Positions 1 to 6,736 of a stretch of DNA of 9,939 nt are shown in pieces; positions within the stretch are counted from its first letter, which is position 1, and each line of letters starts with the position of its first letter. This stretch comes from Betaproteobacteria bacterium. GTDB taxonomy: Bacteria; Pseudomonadota; Gammaproteobacteria; Burkholderiales; Casimicrobiaceae. Under the pieces are notes generated by a model that was not told the DNA's origin, did no database searches, and saw only the letters and a program-made list of their open reading frames with translations. The stretch lies in NCBI GenBank assembly GCA_005888865.1, contig VBCL01000065.1, forward strand, positions 451 to 10,389, written 5' to 3'. The position numbers and the translations under genes were made by a program.

Positions 1-851
1 ATCGGAGCCATGCAGGCGCCGAAATCCCGAATCCCCTCCCGTCGCGCCCGCAGCAGGAATGCCGCGGTCGTGGATTCCTCGGCAAAGACCATGTCGTGGA
101 AGCCGGCGTAAGGCTCGGTCAGGGTCGGAAACTTCCCTGCGCTTTTTCCCGGCTCGTCCCAGACGAATCGACCGCCATCGACCAGCAGTCCGCCGATGAC
201 CACGCCGTGGCCCGACAGAAACTTGGTCGCCGAGTGATAGACGAGATCGGCACCGAGCTCGAACGGACGCATGAGGTACGGCGTGGTGAACGTCGAGTCG
301 ACGAGCAGCGGCAGCCCGTGCTCGTGGGCGAGCTCGGCCACCCGCGGCACATCGAGCACCTCGAGCCCGGGGTTACCCAGCGTCTCGCCGAACAGCAGTC
401 TCGTGGTTGGCCGGATCGCACGACGCCAGGCATCGAGATCGCGCGGATCGACGAAGGTCGTGTCGACACCGAAACGCGGCAGCGTGAACTCGAGCAGATT
501 GTGCGAGCCGCCATAGAGCGAGCGCGAAGCGACGATGTGCGATCCCGCGCCCATCAGTGAAACGATGGCCAGATGCAACGCGGCCTGCCCGCTCGCCACC
601 GCGATGGCACCCACGCCGCCTTCCAGCGCGCTGATGCGCTCCTCCAGTACGGCGCAGGTCGGGTTGGAAATGCGGGAGTAGACGTGCCCCGCGCGCTCCA
701 TGTTGAAAAGCGCCGCGGCATGATCGCTGTCGCGAAATACGAAGGACGCCGACTGGTAGATCGGCGTGGCACGTGCGCCGGTCGCCGGGTCTGGACGCGC
801 GCCCGCGTGCAGCGTCAGCGTATCGAAGCGGGTCGTCTTGGGTTTGGTCAT
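1..851 (-). CDS. metY: O-acetylhomoserine aminocarboxypropyltransferase (sulfhydrylase), 3' end cut by window edge
   Basis: This PLP enzyme makes homocysteine from O-acetylhomoserine and sulfide in the cytoplasm (direct sulfhydrylation route to methionine). The reverse strand reads without a stop from ATG at 851 to the window edge, giving 283 of the roughly 430 residues usual for the family. The N terminus MTKPKTTRFDTLTLHAG is typical of MetY. Further family marks are ATPIYQSASFVF (~25-36), YSRISNPT (PLP phosphate-contact region, ~56-63), ASGQAALHLA, and SATKFLSGHG, where Lys210 (222-224) should form the Schiff base. The late stretch GKFPTLTEPYAGFHDMVF and RDFGACMAP separates MetY from cystathionine gamma-synthase and MetZ. 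The Shine-Dalgarno before 851 is weak, but the N terminus fits the family and no better start lies upstream. It is divergent from osmC with a 154-bp gap. No S-box-like structure could be seen in its leader by eye. Confidence 0.93.
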   Translation of the reverse strand, partial: MTKPKTTRFDTLTLHAGARPDPATGARATPIYQSASFVFRDSDHAAALFNMERAGHVYSRISNPTCAVLEERISALEGGVGAIAVASGQAALHLAIVSLMGAGSHIVASRSLYGGSHNLLEFTLPRFGVDTTFVDPRDLDAWRRAIRPTTRLLFGETLGNPGLEVLDVPRVAELAHEHGLPLLVDSTFTTPYLMRPFELGADLVYHSATKFLSGHGVVIGGLLVDGGRFVWDEPGKSAGKFPTLTEPYAGFHDMVFAEESTTAAFLLRARREGIRDFGACMAP

Positions 852-939
852 CGTCCGCGGGAGGGGCCGTTCCGAGTCGGCCTGCCGCTGCCGAGTATGT
901 TAGCGCATCGGCGCGGTAAGCAGGCTAGGCGAACGGCAC

Positions 940-968
940 TTGGCGCAAAACGCGCATGGGCATACACT
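940..968 (+). promoter_or_regulatory. Probable sigma70 promoter of osmC
   Basis: TTGGCG (940-945) and TACACT (963-968) are separated by exactly 17 bp. Each box matches four of six consensus positions. Transcription would start near 975 and leave a short leader of about 30 nt that carries the AGGAGA ribosome site at 995-1000. The position also argues against translation starting at the upstream in-frame codon at 940. It is predicted by eye only; osmC genes in other bacteria can also use the stationary-phase sigma factor, which tolerates similar boxes. Confidence 0.42.
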
Positions 969-1005
969 CCTTATTGAGAAGAAGGGGCAACCAAAGGAGA
1001 AAACA

Positions 1006-1431
1006 ATGCAGCGCAAGGCTTCCGCCCGCTGGCAAGGCACGGTGAAGGAAGGTGCGGGAACGATCAGCACGCAAAGCGGCACACTCAAGGATACGGCCTA
1101 TTCCTTCACTGCCCGCTTCGGAGACGGCAAGGGCACCAACCCCGAAGAACTGATCGCCGCTGCGCACGCCGGCTGCTTCACCATGGCGCTCTCGTTCATG
1201 CTCAACAACGCCGGATTCACCGCGGATGCGATCGACACCGAGGCGGCGCTGACGATGGAACAGGCGAATGGCGCCTGGACGATCAATTCCATTCATCTCA
1301 CGACGCGGGCGCGGGTGCCGCAGATCGACGCTGCGAAATTCGCCGAGATCGCCGGTAACGCCAAAGCAAACTGTCCGGTCTCGCGAGTGCTCAATGCGAC
1401 GATCACGATGGACGCGCGCCTAGTGGGTTGA
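1006..1431 (+). CDS. osmC: OsmC-type organic hydroperoxide reductase (peroxiredoxin)
   Basis: A thiol peroxidase that reduces organic hydroperoxides in the cytoplasm, usually as a homodimer with two active sites at the subunit interface. The 141-residue product is close in length to E. coli OsmC and follows it in motif order: GTISTQSGTL near 18-27, Arg37, GTNPEELIAAAHAGCF (43-58) with Glu47/48 and the peroxidatic Cys57, and NCPVSRVL with the resolving Cys123. Both catalytic cysteines are therefore kept. I chose ATG 1006 because AGGAGA lies at 995-1000 and the protein then begins as OsmC does; an in-frame start at 940 would overlap the predicted promoter. The stop codon (1429-1431) sits within the ribosome site of the next gene, so the two are probably co-transcribed. 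OsmC rather than Ohr is favoured by GTNPEELI and NCPVSRVL. Confidence 0.93.
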   Translation: MQRKASARWQGTVKEGAGTISTQSGTLKDTAYSFTARFGDGKGTNPEELIAAAHAGCFTMALSFMLNNAGFTADAIDTEAALTMEQANGAWTINSIHLTTRARVPQIDAAKFAEIAGNAKANCPVSRVLNATITMDARLVG

Positions 1432-1442
1432 GGAACCAAGGC

Positions 1443-2537
1443 ATGGCAGCACCGCCGCCGCAGATCATCAAGGGTCGCGGCGCCACGTTCAATCCCGGCA
1501 ATCGCTTCCGTCGCGACACGCGCGAGGAGGTCGATGACGGCTGGAACACGCCGGCGCCCGACGAGAGCGACGAACCGGCGCCGCTCAGGACGACAGTCAC
1601 GATTCAGAACGCGCGGACCATCATCGCGCGCAACGACTCGCCGGACCTCCCTTTCGACCGGTCGATCAATCCGTACCAGGGCTGCGAACACGGCTGCGTA
1701 TATTGCTATGCGCGGCCGAGCCACGCATACCTCGATCTGTCGCCGGGACTGGACTTCGAGACGCGGCTTTTCGCCAAGCCGGATGCGGCGCTCCTGCTGC
1801 GCGGGGAGCTTTCGCGGCCCGGCTACCGTTGCGAGCCGATTGCGCTCGGGACCAACACCGACCCGTACCAGCCGATCGAGCGCGAATGGAAGATCACGCG
1901 CCAGATCCTCGAAGTGCTCGCCGAGTGCGAACATCCGATCATGATCACCACCAAGGGCGTACTCATCGAGCGCGACCTCGACCTGCTTGCGCCGATGGCG
2001 GCGAAGAACCTGGTGCGCGCGTGCGTCTCGATCTCGATGCTCGACCGCGATCTCGCGCGCAAGCTCGATCCCCGCGCCCCCACGCCGCAGCGGCGCCTCG
2101 AAATCATCGAGGCGCTGGCGAAGGCCGGCGTGCCGGTCGGCGTAAACGTCGCGCCGGTCATCCCGCAGCTCACCGACAAGGACCTGGAGGCGATTCTCGA
2201 AGCCGCGGCGTCACGCGGGGCACGGTCGGCCATGTGGACGATGCTGCGCTTGCCGCGCGAGGTGAAGGACCTGTTTCGCGACTGGCTCGCGAAGCATTAT
2301 CCGTTGCGCGCCGAACATGTGATGAGCCTGGTGCAGCAGGTGCGCGGCGGCCGCGACAACGATCCGGCGTTCGGGTCGCGAATGCGCGGACAGGGCCTGT
2401 TCGCCGATCTGATCGCGCGTCGCTTCGCGCTGGCGTGCAAGCGGCTGGGCTTGAACGAGGACCGCACGCTGCGGCTCGACACGACGCGCTTTCGCCCGCC
2501 CAGGGGGCCGGCGAGCGCCCAGCTCGATCTCTTCTAG
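1443..2537 (+). CDS. PA0069-family radical SAM protein (spore photoproduct lyase-like)
   Basis: A 364-residue radical SAM protein of the PA0069 group, distantly related to spore photoproduct lyase; its substrate is unknown. The 4Fe-4S site is the CxxxCxxC motif GCEHGCVYCY (Cys81, Cys85, Cys88), preceded by the family hallmark SINPYQG. Further landmarks are ALGTNTDPYQPIE, ITTKG and SISMLD in the barrel, and a C-terminal RMRGQGLFADLIARRF block followed by QLDLF at the very end. About 70 polar, proline-rich residues precede the core, as is usual in this group. Translation most likely starts at ATG 1443, because GAGGA at 1430-1434 is well spaced for it; a TTG at 1428 would also be in frame. The ribosome site overlaps the osmC stop, which suggests coupled translation. 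A link to oxidative damage is inferred from the neighbour only. Confidence 0.9.
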   Translation: MAAPPPQIIKGRGATFNPGNRFRRDTREEVDDGWNTPAPDESDEPAPLRTTVTIQNARTIIARNDSPDLPFDRSINPYQGCEHGCVYCYARPSHAYLDLSPGLDFETRLFAKPDAALLLRGELSRPGYRCEPIALGTNTDPYQPIEREWKITRQILEVLAECEHPIMITTKGVLIERDLDLLAPMAAKNLVRACVSISMLDRDLARKLDPRAPTPQRRLEIIEALAKAGVPVGVNVAPVIPQLTDKDLEAILEAAASRGARSAMWTMLRLPREVKDLFRDWLAKHYPLRAEHVMSLVQQVRGGRDNDPAFGSRMRGQGLFADLIARRFALACKRLGLNEDRTLRLDTTRFRPPRGPASAQLDLF

Positions 2538-2850
2538 CCCAAAAAGAGACCTTGCGGCGGCAAACGAGCCCGCCTACTTCGAACATAGAGTCAACGTCGG
2601 TCTCGGCCCCCTCGCCCGCGACGATCCCTGATCGGGTTGTCGCGCTCACGGTGTCAGCGGAACGCCGACATCGACGCGCGCGGCGTCGTCTGCGAGTTCC
2701 TGCGGACATTAAAAATCTTTAACCTTTTGTCGCCACTTGGGTTGCAACCGCGCATCGCTCGCCAAGTCTCAATTCCTACGAGGCGTTGGTCGTGCGATGG
2801 TGGACGTCGCCGAAGCGCACCCGCCCTCGAACCGGAAAGGAGTCTACGCA
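2538..2850. other. 313-bp spacer without a recognised gene
   Basis: I see no credible coding region here; the open frames crossing it are continuations of shadow frames of the flanking genes. It holds an AT-rich patch (about 2708-2731, with runs of A and T) and just after it a perfect 10-bp palindrome, GGTTGCAACC at 2740-2749. A flanking short inverted pair is CTTGG (2736-2740) and CCAAG (2762-2766). These could belong to the promoter of the small gene at 2851, but no well-spaced -35/-10 pair stands out. No convincing terminator follows the radical SAM gene. Confidence 0.4.
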
Positions 2851-3093
2851 ATGAAACCATCGAAGAGATCCATCGGAATCGTTGGCGTGCTCGCGGCCGG
2901 CGTGCTGCTCTCGCCACTCGCCGCGGCACAGGATTCGAGCGCGCCCAGCGATAACCGCGCGGCGCAGGCCTGGCGCGATCTGCAGCAGAAGACGCAGGAC
3001 AATTTCCGCCAGGGACAGCAGCGCATGCGCGACGCCATGTCGCACGTGCAGGTCACTCCTCCACAGACGTTCCGGAACGACACGGGTCAGTGA
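2851..3093 (+). CDS. Small exported hypothetical protein (80 aa)
   Basis: I do not recognise the family. The product has a clear Sec signal peptide: a basic start (MKPSKRS), a hydrophobic core (IGIVGVLAAGVLLSPLA, ~8-24), and a likely cleavage after Ala26 (AAA before QD). The mature part is only about 54 residues, hydrophilic and Gln/Arg-rich (WRDLQQKTQDNFRQGQQRMRDAM, shown by residues 41-63), and probably one amphipathic helix with a flexible tail; it has no cysteine. ATG 2851 is well supported by AAGGAG at 2837-2842. The gene is followed within 30 bp by a strong hairpin terminator and preceded by a 313-bp spacer, so it looks like its own transcript. It should be periplasmic or loosely membrane-bound; function is unknown. 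Confidence 0.75.
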   Translation: MKPSKRSIGIVGVLAAGVLLSPLAAAQDSSAPSDNRAAQAWRDLQQKTQDNFRQGQQRMRDAMSHVQVTPPQTFRNDTGQ

Positions 3094-3121
3094 CTATGCG
3101 CTGATGCATAGCGTATCGACG

Positions 3122-3148
3122 GGGCGGCTCGCGAGCCGCCCTTTTCTT
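3122..3148 (+). terminator. Rho-independent terminator after the small exported-protein gene
   Basis: A perfect 20-bp GC-rich palindrome (3122-3141) can fold as an 8-bp stem, GGGCGGCT/AGCCGCCC, with a CGCG loop. The T-rich tract TTTTCTT follows at 3142-3148. It starts 28 bp after the stop codon at 3093 and separates this gene from the RraA-family gene. Confidence 0.85.
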
Positions 3149-3222
3149 GTGCCGACCTCGACGGCGACTCATCGGACTTGCCACTGCGCACGGCCCGGCG
3201 CACCATCTAGGCTCTTTACGCC

Positions 3223-3906
3223 ATGTCCGACGAACCGATCGCGCGAGGACTGGAGGCAGCGCAAGCGCTGAGCGTGCGTCTCGCGCGCTGCTATACCGGA
3301 GCGGTCCACGACGTGCTGCGCATGATGGGGCATGAAGACATCGTGCTGCCGCCGCAGATCAAACCAATCGCTCCCGGAACCAAGCTCGCCGGTCCGGTAT
3401 GGACGGTCGCGGGGCGCATCGATCGCGGCAGGACGCGCGACGAGACGTTGCGGGCATGGTGCATGCTGCTCGCGCGCGCTCCGGCAGGGCACGTCATTGT
3501 CTGTCAGCCAAACACTCATGAGGTCGCGCTGATGGGCGAGCTCTCTGCCCAGACGCTCGCAGCGCGTGGCGTGCTCGGCTTCGTGGTCGACGGCGGCTCG
3601 CGCGATACCGAGCTCGTGATCGAGCAGGGATTCCCGGTCTTCTGCTCGTTCCTCACGCCTGCCGACATCGTCGCGCGCTGGATCCCTGACCGCTTCGGCG
3701 AGCCCGTGACCATCGGCAGCGTCGACATCGCCACCGGGGATTTCCTGCTCGGCGACCGCGATGGTGTCGTGATCATTCCGCGCGAGCTCGCTGCCGAGGT
3801 CGTCACCCGGACCGAAGAGGTGGTCTCGACCGAGAGCGAGATGCGGCAGGCGCTGATCAGCGGCATGGACCCGGTCGCCGCCTACGACAAGTACGGCAAG
3901 TTCTGA
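3223..3906 (+). CDS. RraA / HMG-CHA aldolase family protein
   Basis: The 227-residue product belongs to the family that covers 4-hydroxy-4-methyl-2-oxoglutarate/4-carboxy-4-hydroxy-2-oxoadipate aldolases (cleave to pyruvate plus a keto acid, class II, divalent metal) and RraA, the RNase E inhibitor. Visible marks are YTGAVHDVLRMMG near the N terminus, the central GELSAQTLAARGVLGFVVDGG (105-125) followed by SRDTE with Arg127 and Asp128, and GDRDGVVIIP (177-186). Glu106 and Arg127 are separated by exactly 20 residues, as in the known metal-site motif D/G-X20-R-D. The longer length and GDRDGVV segment favour an enzyme over an RNase E regulator. No clear Shine-Dalgarno precedes ATG 3223, so the start is less secure than the family call. 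The next gene, dctA, imports C4-dicarboxylates, which would suit a keto-acid aldolase or decarboxylase; this is inference. Confidence 0.85.
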   Translation: MSDEPIARGLEAAQALSVRLARCYTGAVHDVLRMMGHEDIVLPPQIKPIAPGTKLAGPVWTVAGRIDRGRTRDETLRAWCMLLARAPAGHVIVCQPNTHEVALMGELSAQTLAARGVLGFVVDGGSRDTELVIEQGFPVFCSFLTPADIVARWIPDRFGEPVTIGSVDIATGDFLLGDRDGVVIIPRELAAEVVTRTEEVVSTESEMRQALISGMDPVAAYDKYGKF

Positions 3907-4031
3907 AGGGGGATTGCGACGGCGCAAGCGGGCGCCGCCGCATGCGAAGCGCTACACTATCGTCCGTACGGTCCGGCCGGCGCAGGCGCCACTGCGATCG
4001 GTAGAGAGGTCGACGAGCCTGGGGGCAAGCG

Positions 4032-5354
4032 ATGAAGAAGCCGCTGTACAAGCATCTCTACGCGCAGGTGCTGTTTGCGATCATCTGCGGCGTGATCCTC
4101 GGGCATTTCTGGCCGCAGACCGGCGAAGCCATGAAGCCGCTCGGCGATGCGTTCATCAAGCTGATCAAGATGATCATCGCACCGATCATCTTCTGCACCG
4201 TTGTCACCGGCATCGCCGGCATGGAGGACATGAAGAAGGTCGGCCGGGTCGGCGGCAAGGCGCTCCTCTATTTCGAGGTCGTCAGCACGCTCGCGCTGAT
4301 CATCGGACTCATCCTCGTCAACACGATCAAGCCCGGCGCCGGGTTCAACGCCGACCTGACGACCCTCAACACCAAGGACCTCGCCAGCTATACGACCGCA
4401 GCGAAGTCGCAGAGCACGGTCGAATTCCTGATGAACGTGATTCCCAGCACGGTCATCGACGCGTTCGCCAAGGGCGAGATTCTGCAGGTGCTTCTGTTCT
4501 CGGTATTGTTCGGGCTCGCGCTCTCCTCGGCGGGTCAGAAGGGCAAGCCGGTCGTGCGTTTCATCGACGAATTCGCGCATGCGCTTTTCATTGTCGTCGG
4601 CTTCATCATGCGCGCCGCGCCGATCGGAGCGTTCGGTGCGATGGCGTTCACGATCGGCAAGTACGGGGTCGCATCGCTGATTCCGCTCGCCAAGCTGATG
4701 GGCAGCTTCTACCTGACCTGCCTGCTTTTCATCCTGGTCGTCCTCGGGCTGATCGCCCGTTTCGTCGGCTTTTCCATCCTGCGCTTCATCGTCTACATCA
4801 AGGAAGAGCTGTTGATCGTGCTCGGCACGTCGTCGTCGGAGTCCGTGCTGCCGCGGATGATGGCCAAGATGGAAAAGCTAGGCTGCTCGAAGTCGGTTGT
4901 GGGGCTGGTGATTCCGGCCGGTTACTCGTTCAACCTCGATGGCACGTCGATCTACCTCACCATGGCGGCGCTTTTCGTGGCGCAGGCGACCAATACCGAC
5001 CTGACGCTCTTCCAGCAGCTCACGATCCTGGCGGTGTTGTTGCTGACATCCAAGGGCGCTTCGGGGGTGACCGGCAGCGGCTTCATCGTCCTCGCGGCGA
5101 CGCTCTCGTCGGTACCGACCATCCCGGTCGCAGGCCTGGCCCTGATCCTCGGCATCGACCGCTTCATGTCGGAAGCGCGTGCGCTCACCAACCTCATCGG
5201 CAATGGCGTCGCGACGGTCGTCGTGTCGAAATGGGAGAAGGAGCTCGACCACGCGCAGATGGAACGTGGATTGCGTCGCGACGTCGAGGGAGAGCTCGAG
5301 GCGGAGGCGCGGCTCAGTCACGCGGCGGCAAAGACCGCAGAGAAGCCCGCCTAG
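4032..5354 (+). CDS. dctA: C4-dicarboxylate:cation symporter (DAACS family)
   Basis: Inner-membrane carrier that brings in succinate, fumarate, malate and related dicarboxylates with Na+ or H+. The 440-residue product shows the glutamate-transporter fold in order: hydrophobic helices in the first ~250 residues, the serine-rich hairpin GTSSSESVLPRMM (265-277), the NLDGTSIYLTMAALF helix (301-315, equivalent to the NMDGT motif), the second hairpin SKGASGVTGSGF (340-351), and GIDRFMSEARALTNLIGN (374-391) with the substrate-binding Asp/Arg/Asn region. The C-terminal ~40 residues are charged and cytoplasmic. ATG 4032 has GGGGG six bases before it. The 125 bp upstream show no sigma54 (TGGCAC-N5-TTGC) promoter, unlike rhizobial dctA. 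Only 14 bp separate it from the RidA-family gene, so they are probably co-transcribed. Glutamate/aspartate transport is a less likely alternative. Confidence 0.95.
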   Translation: MKKPLYKHLYAQVLFAIICGVILGHFWPQTGEAMKPLGDAFIKLIKMIIAPIIFCTVVTGIAGMEDMKKVGRVGGKALLYFEVVSTLALIIGLILVNTIKPGAGFNADLTTLNTKDLASYTTAAKSQSTVEFLMNVIPSTVIDAFAKGEILQVLLFSVLFGLALSSAGQKGKPVVRFIDEFAHALFIVVGFIMRAAPIGAFGAMAFTIGKYGVASLIPLAKLMGSFYLTCLLFILVVLGLIARFVGFSILRFIVYIKEELLIVLGTSSSESVLPRMMAKMEKLGCSKSVVGLVIPAGYSFNLDGTSIYLTMAALFVAQATNTDLTLFQQLTILAVLLLTSKGASGVTGSGFIVLAATLSSVPTIPVAGLALILGIDRFMSEARALTNLIGNGVATVVVSKWEKELDHAQMERGLRRDVEGELEAEARLSHAAAKTAEKPA

Positions 5355-5368
5355 CCTCCTAGTACGCC

Positions 5369-5851
5369 ATGCATATCGAAGCACGCTTGCAGCAGCTCGG
5401 ACTCGCGCTGCCTGCTCCGATCGTGCCGCCTGCCGGGGTTCGGTTACCCTTCGCCTTCGTACACGTGCGTGGCACGCGCGTGTTCGTCTCCGGCCATGGG
5501 CCGCAGAACGTCGATGGTTCGATTGCCGGGCCGCTGGGGAAGCTGGGACGCGAGCTCTCCCTCGACGAAGGCTATCGCGCGGCAAGGCTAACCACGCTGG
5601 CGATTCTGGGCAGCCTCAAGCGCGAGTTGGGCGACCTCGATCGCGTGCGGTCGTGGCTGCGCGTGTTCGGAATGGTGGCGTCCGCTCCGGGTTTCGGCCA
5701 GCAGCCCGCGGTCATCAACGGCTGCTCGGACCTGATCCTCGAGCTCTATGGCCCGGATGCCGGCAAGCACGCTCGATCGGCGGTCGGCATGGCGGAGTTG
5801 CCGTTCAATATCCCGGTCGAGATCGAAGCCGAGGTCGAGATCGAGGCGTAG
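5369..5851 (+). CDS. RidA/YjgF-family protein (long YjgF-endoribonuclease-like subfamily)
   Basis: RidA-type proteins are trimeric cytoplasmic enzymes that hydrolyse reactive enamines/imines; this longer subfamily (about 150-160 residues) is widespread but mostly uncharacterised. The 160-residue product has FVHVRGTRVFVSGHGP near 30-45, a central helix region (YRAARLTTLAILGSLKREL), RVFGMV, QPAVINGCSDLILELYG (112-128), and HARSAVGMAELPFNIPVEIE (134-153). Arg136 and Glu151 have the same 15-residue spacing as the E. coli RidA pair Arg105/Glu120, so imine deaminase chemistry is possible. The start ATG 5369 follows dctA by 14 bp and has no clear Shine-Dalgarno, which suggests translation after dctA in one operon. 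It converges with the ureidoglycolate-lyase-like gene across a palindromic repeat. Confidence 0.88.
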   Translation: MHIEARLQQLGLALPAPIVPPAGVRLPFAFVHVRGTRVFVSGHGPQNVDGSIAGPLGKLGRELSLDEGYRAARLTTLAILGSLKRELGDLDRVRSWLRVFGMVASAPGFGQQPAVINGCSDLILELYGPDAGKHARSAVGMAELPFNIPVEIEAEVEIEA

Positions 5852-5870
5852 GGAGCCTCTCGTCTCAAGT

Positions 5871-5967
5871 CCGTTCGTGGTGAGCTTGTCGAACCATGAA
5901 CGGACAGCGAGCCGCCGCCCCCTTCGACCTTGCTCAGGGCAGGCTTCGACAAGCTCAGGGCGAACGG
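5871..5967. repeat. REP-like paired palindromic repeat between convergent genes
   Basis: Two 23-bp arms face each other: 5871-5893 and 5945-5967 match in inverted orientation at 20 of 23 positions, including 13 consecutive bases (TGAGCTTGTCGAA at 5881-5893 against TTCGACAAGCTCA at 5945-5957) and the outer CCGTTCG/CGAACGG. A degenerate further copy, TTCGACCTTGCTCAGGGC, lies at 5923-5940. The left arm can also fold locally (CCGTTCGTGG at 5871-5880 with CCATGAACGG at 5894-5903, one G:T pair). The core TTCGACAAGCTCAGG is a familiar dispersed intergenic repeat in many GC-rich proteobacteria, usually found between genes. Its place between convergent stop codons at 5851 and 5997 suits a transcript-end or mRNA-stabilising role; no T-tract follows, so it is not a standard terminator. 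Confidence 0.8.
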
Positions 5968-5996
5968 TTAGCTCCTTCAGTGCTGCCCGGACGCCA

Positions 5997-6692
5997 CTAT
6001 AGCGCTGCCTCCAGCAGACATCCGAATTCGCGCGCGAAGTCGATCGAGACGCGCGCGTGCACCGCGCCCTGCTTGTCGAAAAAGCGTTGCGTGCCACGCC
6101 GCGCGAACACACCCTCGTGCCAGACGTTTGGATGGATGTACAAGCCCTGTCGTCCGTCGAAGCGGAAACACACGAAGTCCTCGGGTCTGACATCGTCTCC
6201 AGGCAACGCGAGGGGTACGACATAGGGCGAGGCATCGAGCGGGAAAAAGAGCTGGCCGCCGTCCGGATGGTAGTTCGCGTGCCAGAGGAGAATGCACCCG
6301 GGATCGCGGCGATGAGTCCGATCGGCGCGCGCCGGCTCGGTCGCGTAGGCGAGGATGTACTCGCCGCCGACGGCGTCGTTGCGGCCAAGCAGGATATCGC
6401 CCTGCCACTCGCTGACGAACACACCTTCGGTGGTGCCGCCCTGATCGCCGGTGTCCGCATCGACCGCGCGCCAACCCTGCGCCGGCCAGCGCACGATCTC
6501 GACCGCGCAGCGCGTCCGATCGTCGACCAGGCGACCGAAGCCTTCCAGCGTTTCGGGCGACGCATCGATCACCGGCATCGGGACCCGCGAAAGTCCAGCC
6601 GGCAGCTCCGGGTTGAGGTAGTCGAAGGCGCGCGGAGCGCTCGCCGCCGATGCGTTCGGCACCGCTCTCTTGTCGAGTCCAGCTGCCGCCAT
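5997..6692 (-). CDS. Ureidoglycolate lyase (AllA)-like cupin protein
   Basis: AllA releases urea from ureidoglycolate and yields glyoxylate at the end of purine (allantoin) breakdown. The 231-residue product resembles that family in its second half: YHPDGGQLFFPLDASPYVVP (141-160), then FVCFRFDGRQGLYIHPNVWHEGVF (173-196), corresponding to the family's late 'F...GQG...H...WH' strand, and ARVSIDFAREFG near the end. Candidate active-site or metal residues are His138, His142, His187 and His192. It is clearly longer than usual AllA (~160-170), with about 40 extra N-terminal residues and an insert near 80-135. ATG 6692 is preferred because GGGAG lies ten bases before it; a TTG at 6749 would overlap the preceding gene. 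It lies 44 bp after the DUF3617 gene and probably shares its transcript. No allantoinase or allantoicase gene is nearby, so the true substrate is uncertain. Confidence 0.72.
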   Translation of the reverse strand: MAAAGLDKRAVPNASAASAPRAFDYLNPELPAGLSRVPMPVIDASPETLEGFGRLVDDRTRCAVEIVRWPAQGWRAVDADTGDQGGTTEGVFVSEWQGDILLGRNDAVGGEYILAYATEPARADRTHRRDPGCILLWHANYHPDGGQLFFPLDASPYVVPLALPGDDVRPEDFVCFRFDGRQGLYIHPNVWHEGVFARRGTQRFFDKQGAVHARVSIDFAREFGCLLEAAL

Positions 6693-6736
6693 TCGAATGG
6701 ACTCCCGAGCTTCCGCGCAGCTTCTTAGGGGCAGCG

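Noticed and set aside
852..1005. Possible methionine-related riboswitch in the metY leader
   Set aside because: I could not find a conserved stem arrangement or a S-adenosylmethionine aptamer core by eye. A covariance-model search of this interval would settle it.
1703..2722. A 339-codon plus-strand frame overlapping the radical SAM gene and the following spacer
   Set aside because: Arg/Ala-rich shadow frame with no ribosome site; the radical SAM frame carries the CxxxCxxC motif and a family-typical end.
3169..3927. A 252-codon open frame antisense to the RraA-family gene
   Set aside because: Its composition is typical of a reverse-frame shadow in GC-rich DNA, and the plus strand encodes a complete recognised family member.
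3907..4031. Sigma54 promoter before dctA, as in rhizobia
   Set aside because: No TGGCAC-N5-TTGC-like element is present. The only structures are short GC palindromes such as CCGTACGG (3964-3971), which are expected by chance at this GC content.
3914..5362. A 482-codon open frame overlapping all of dctA in another plus-strand frame
   Set aside because: Its product is arginine/histidine-rich low-complexity sequence with no membrane segment or family mark. It is a high-GC shadow of dctA, which shows every expected transporter motif.
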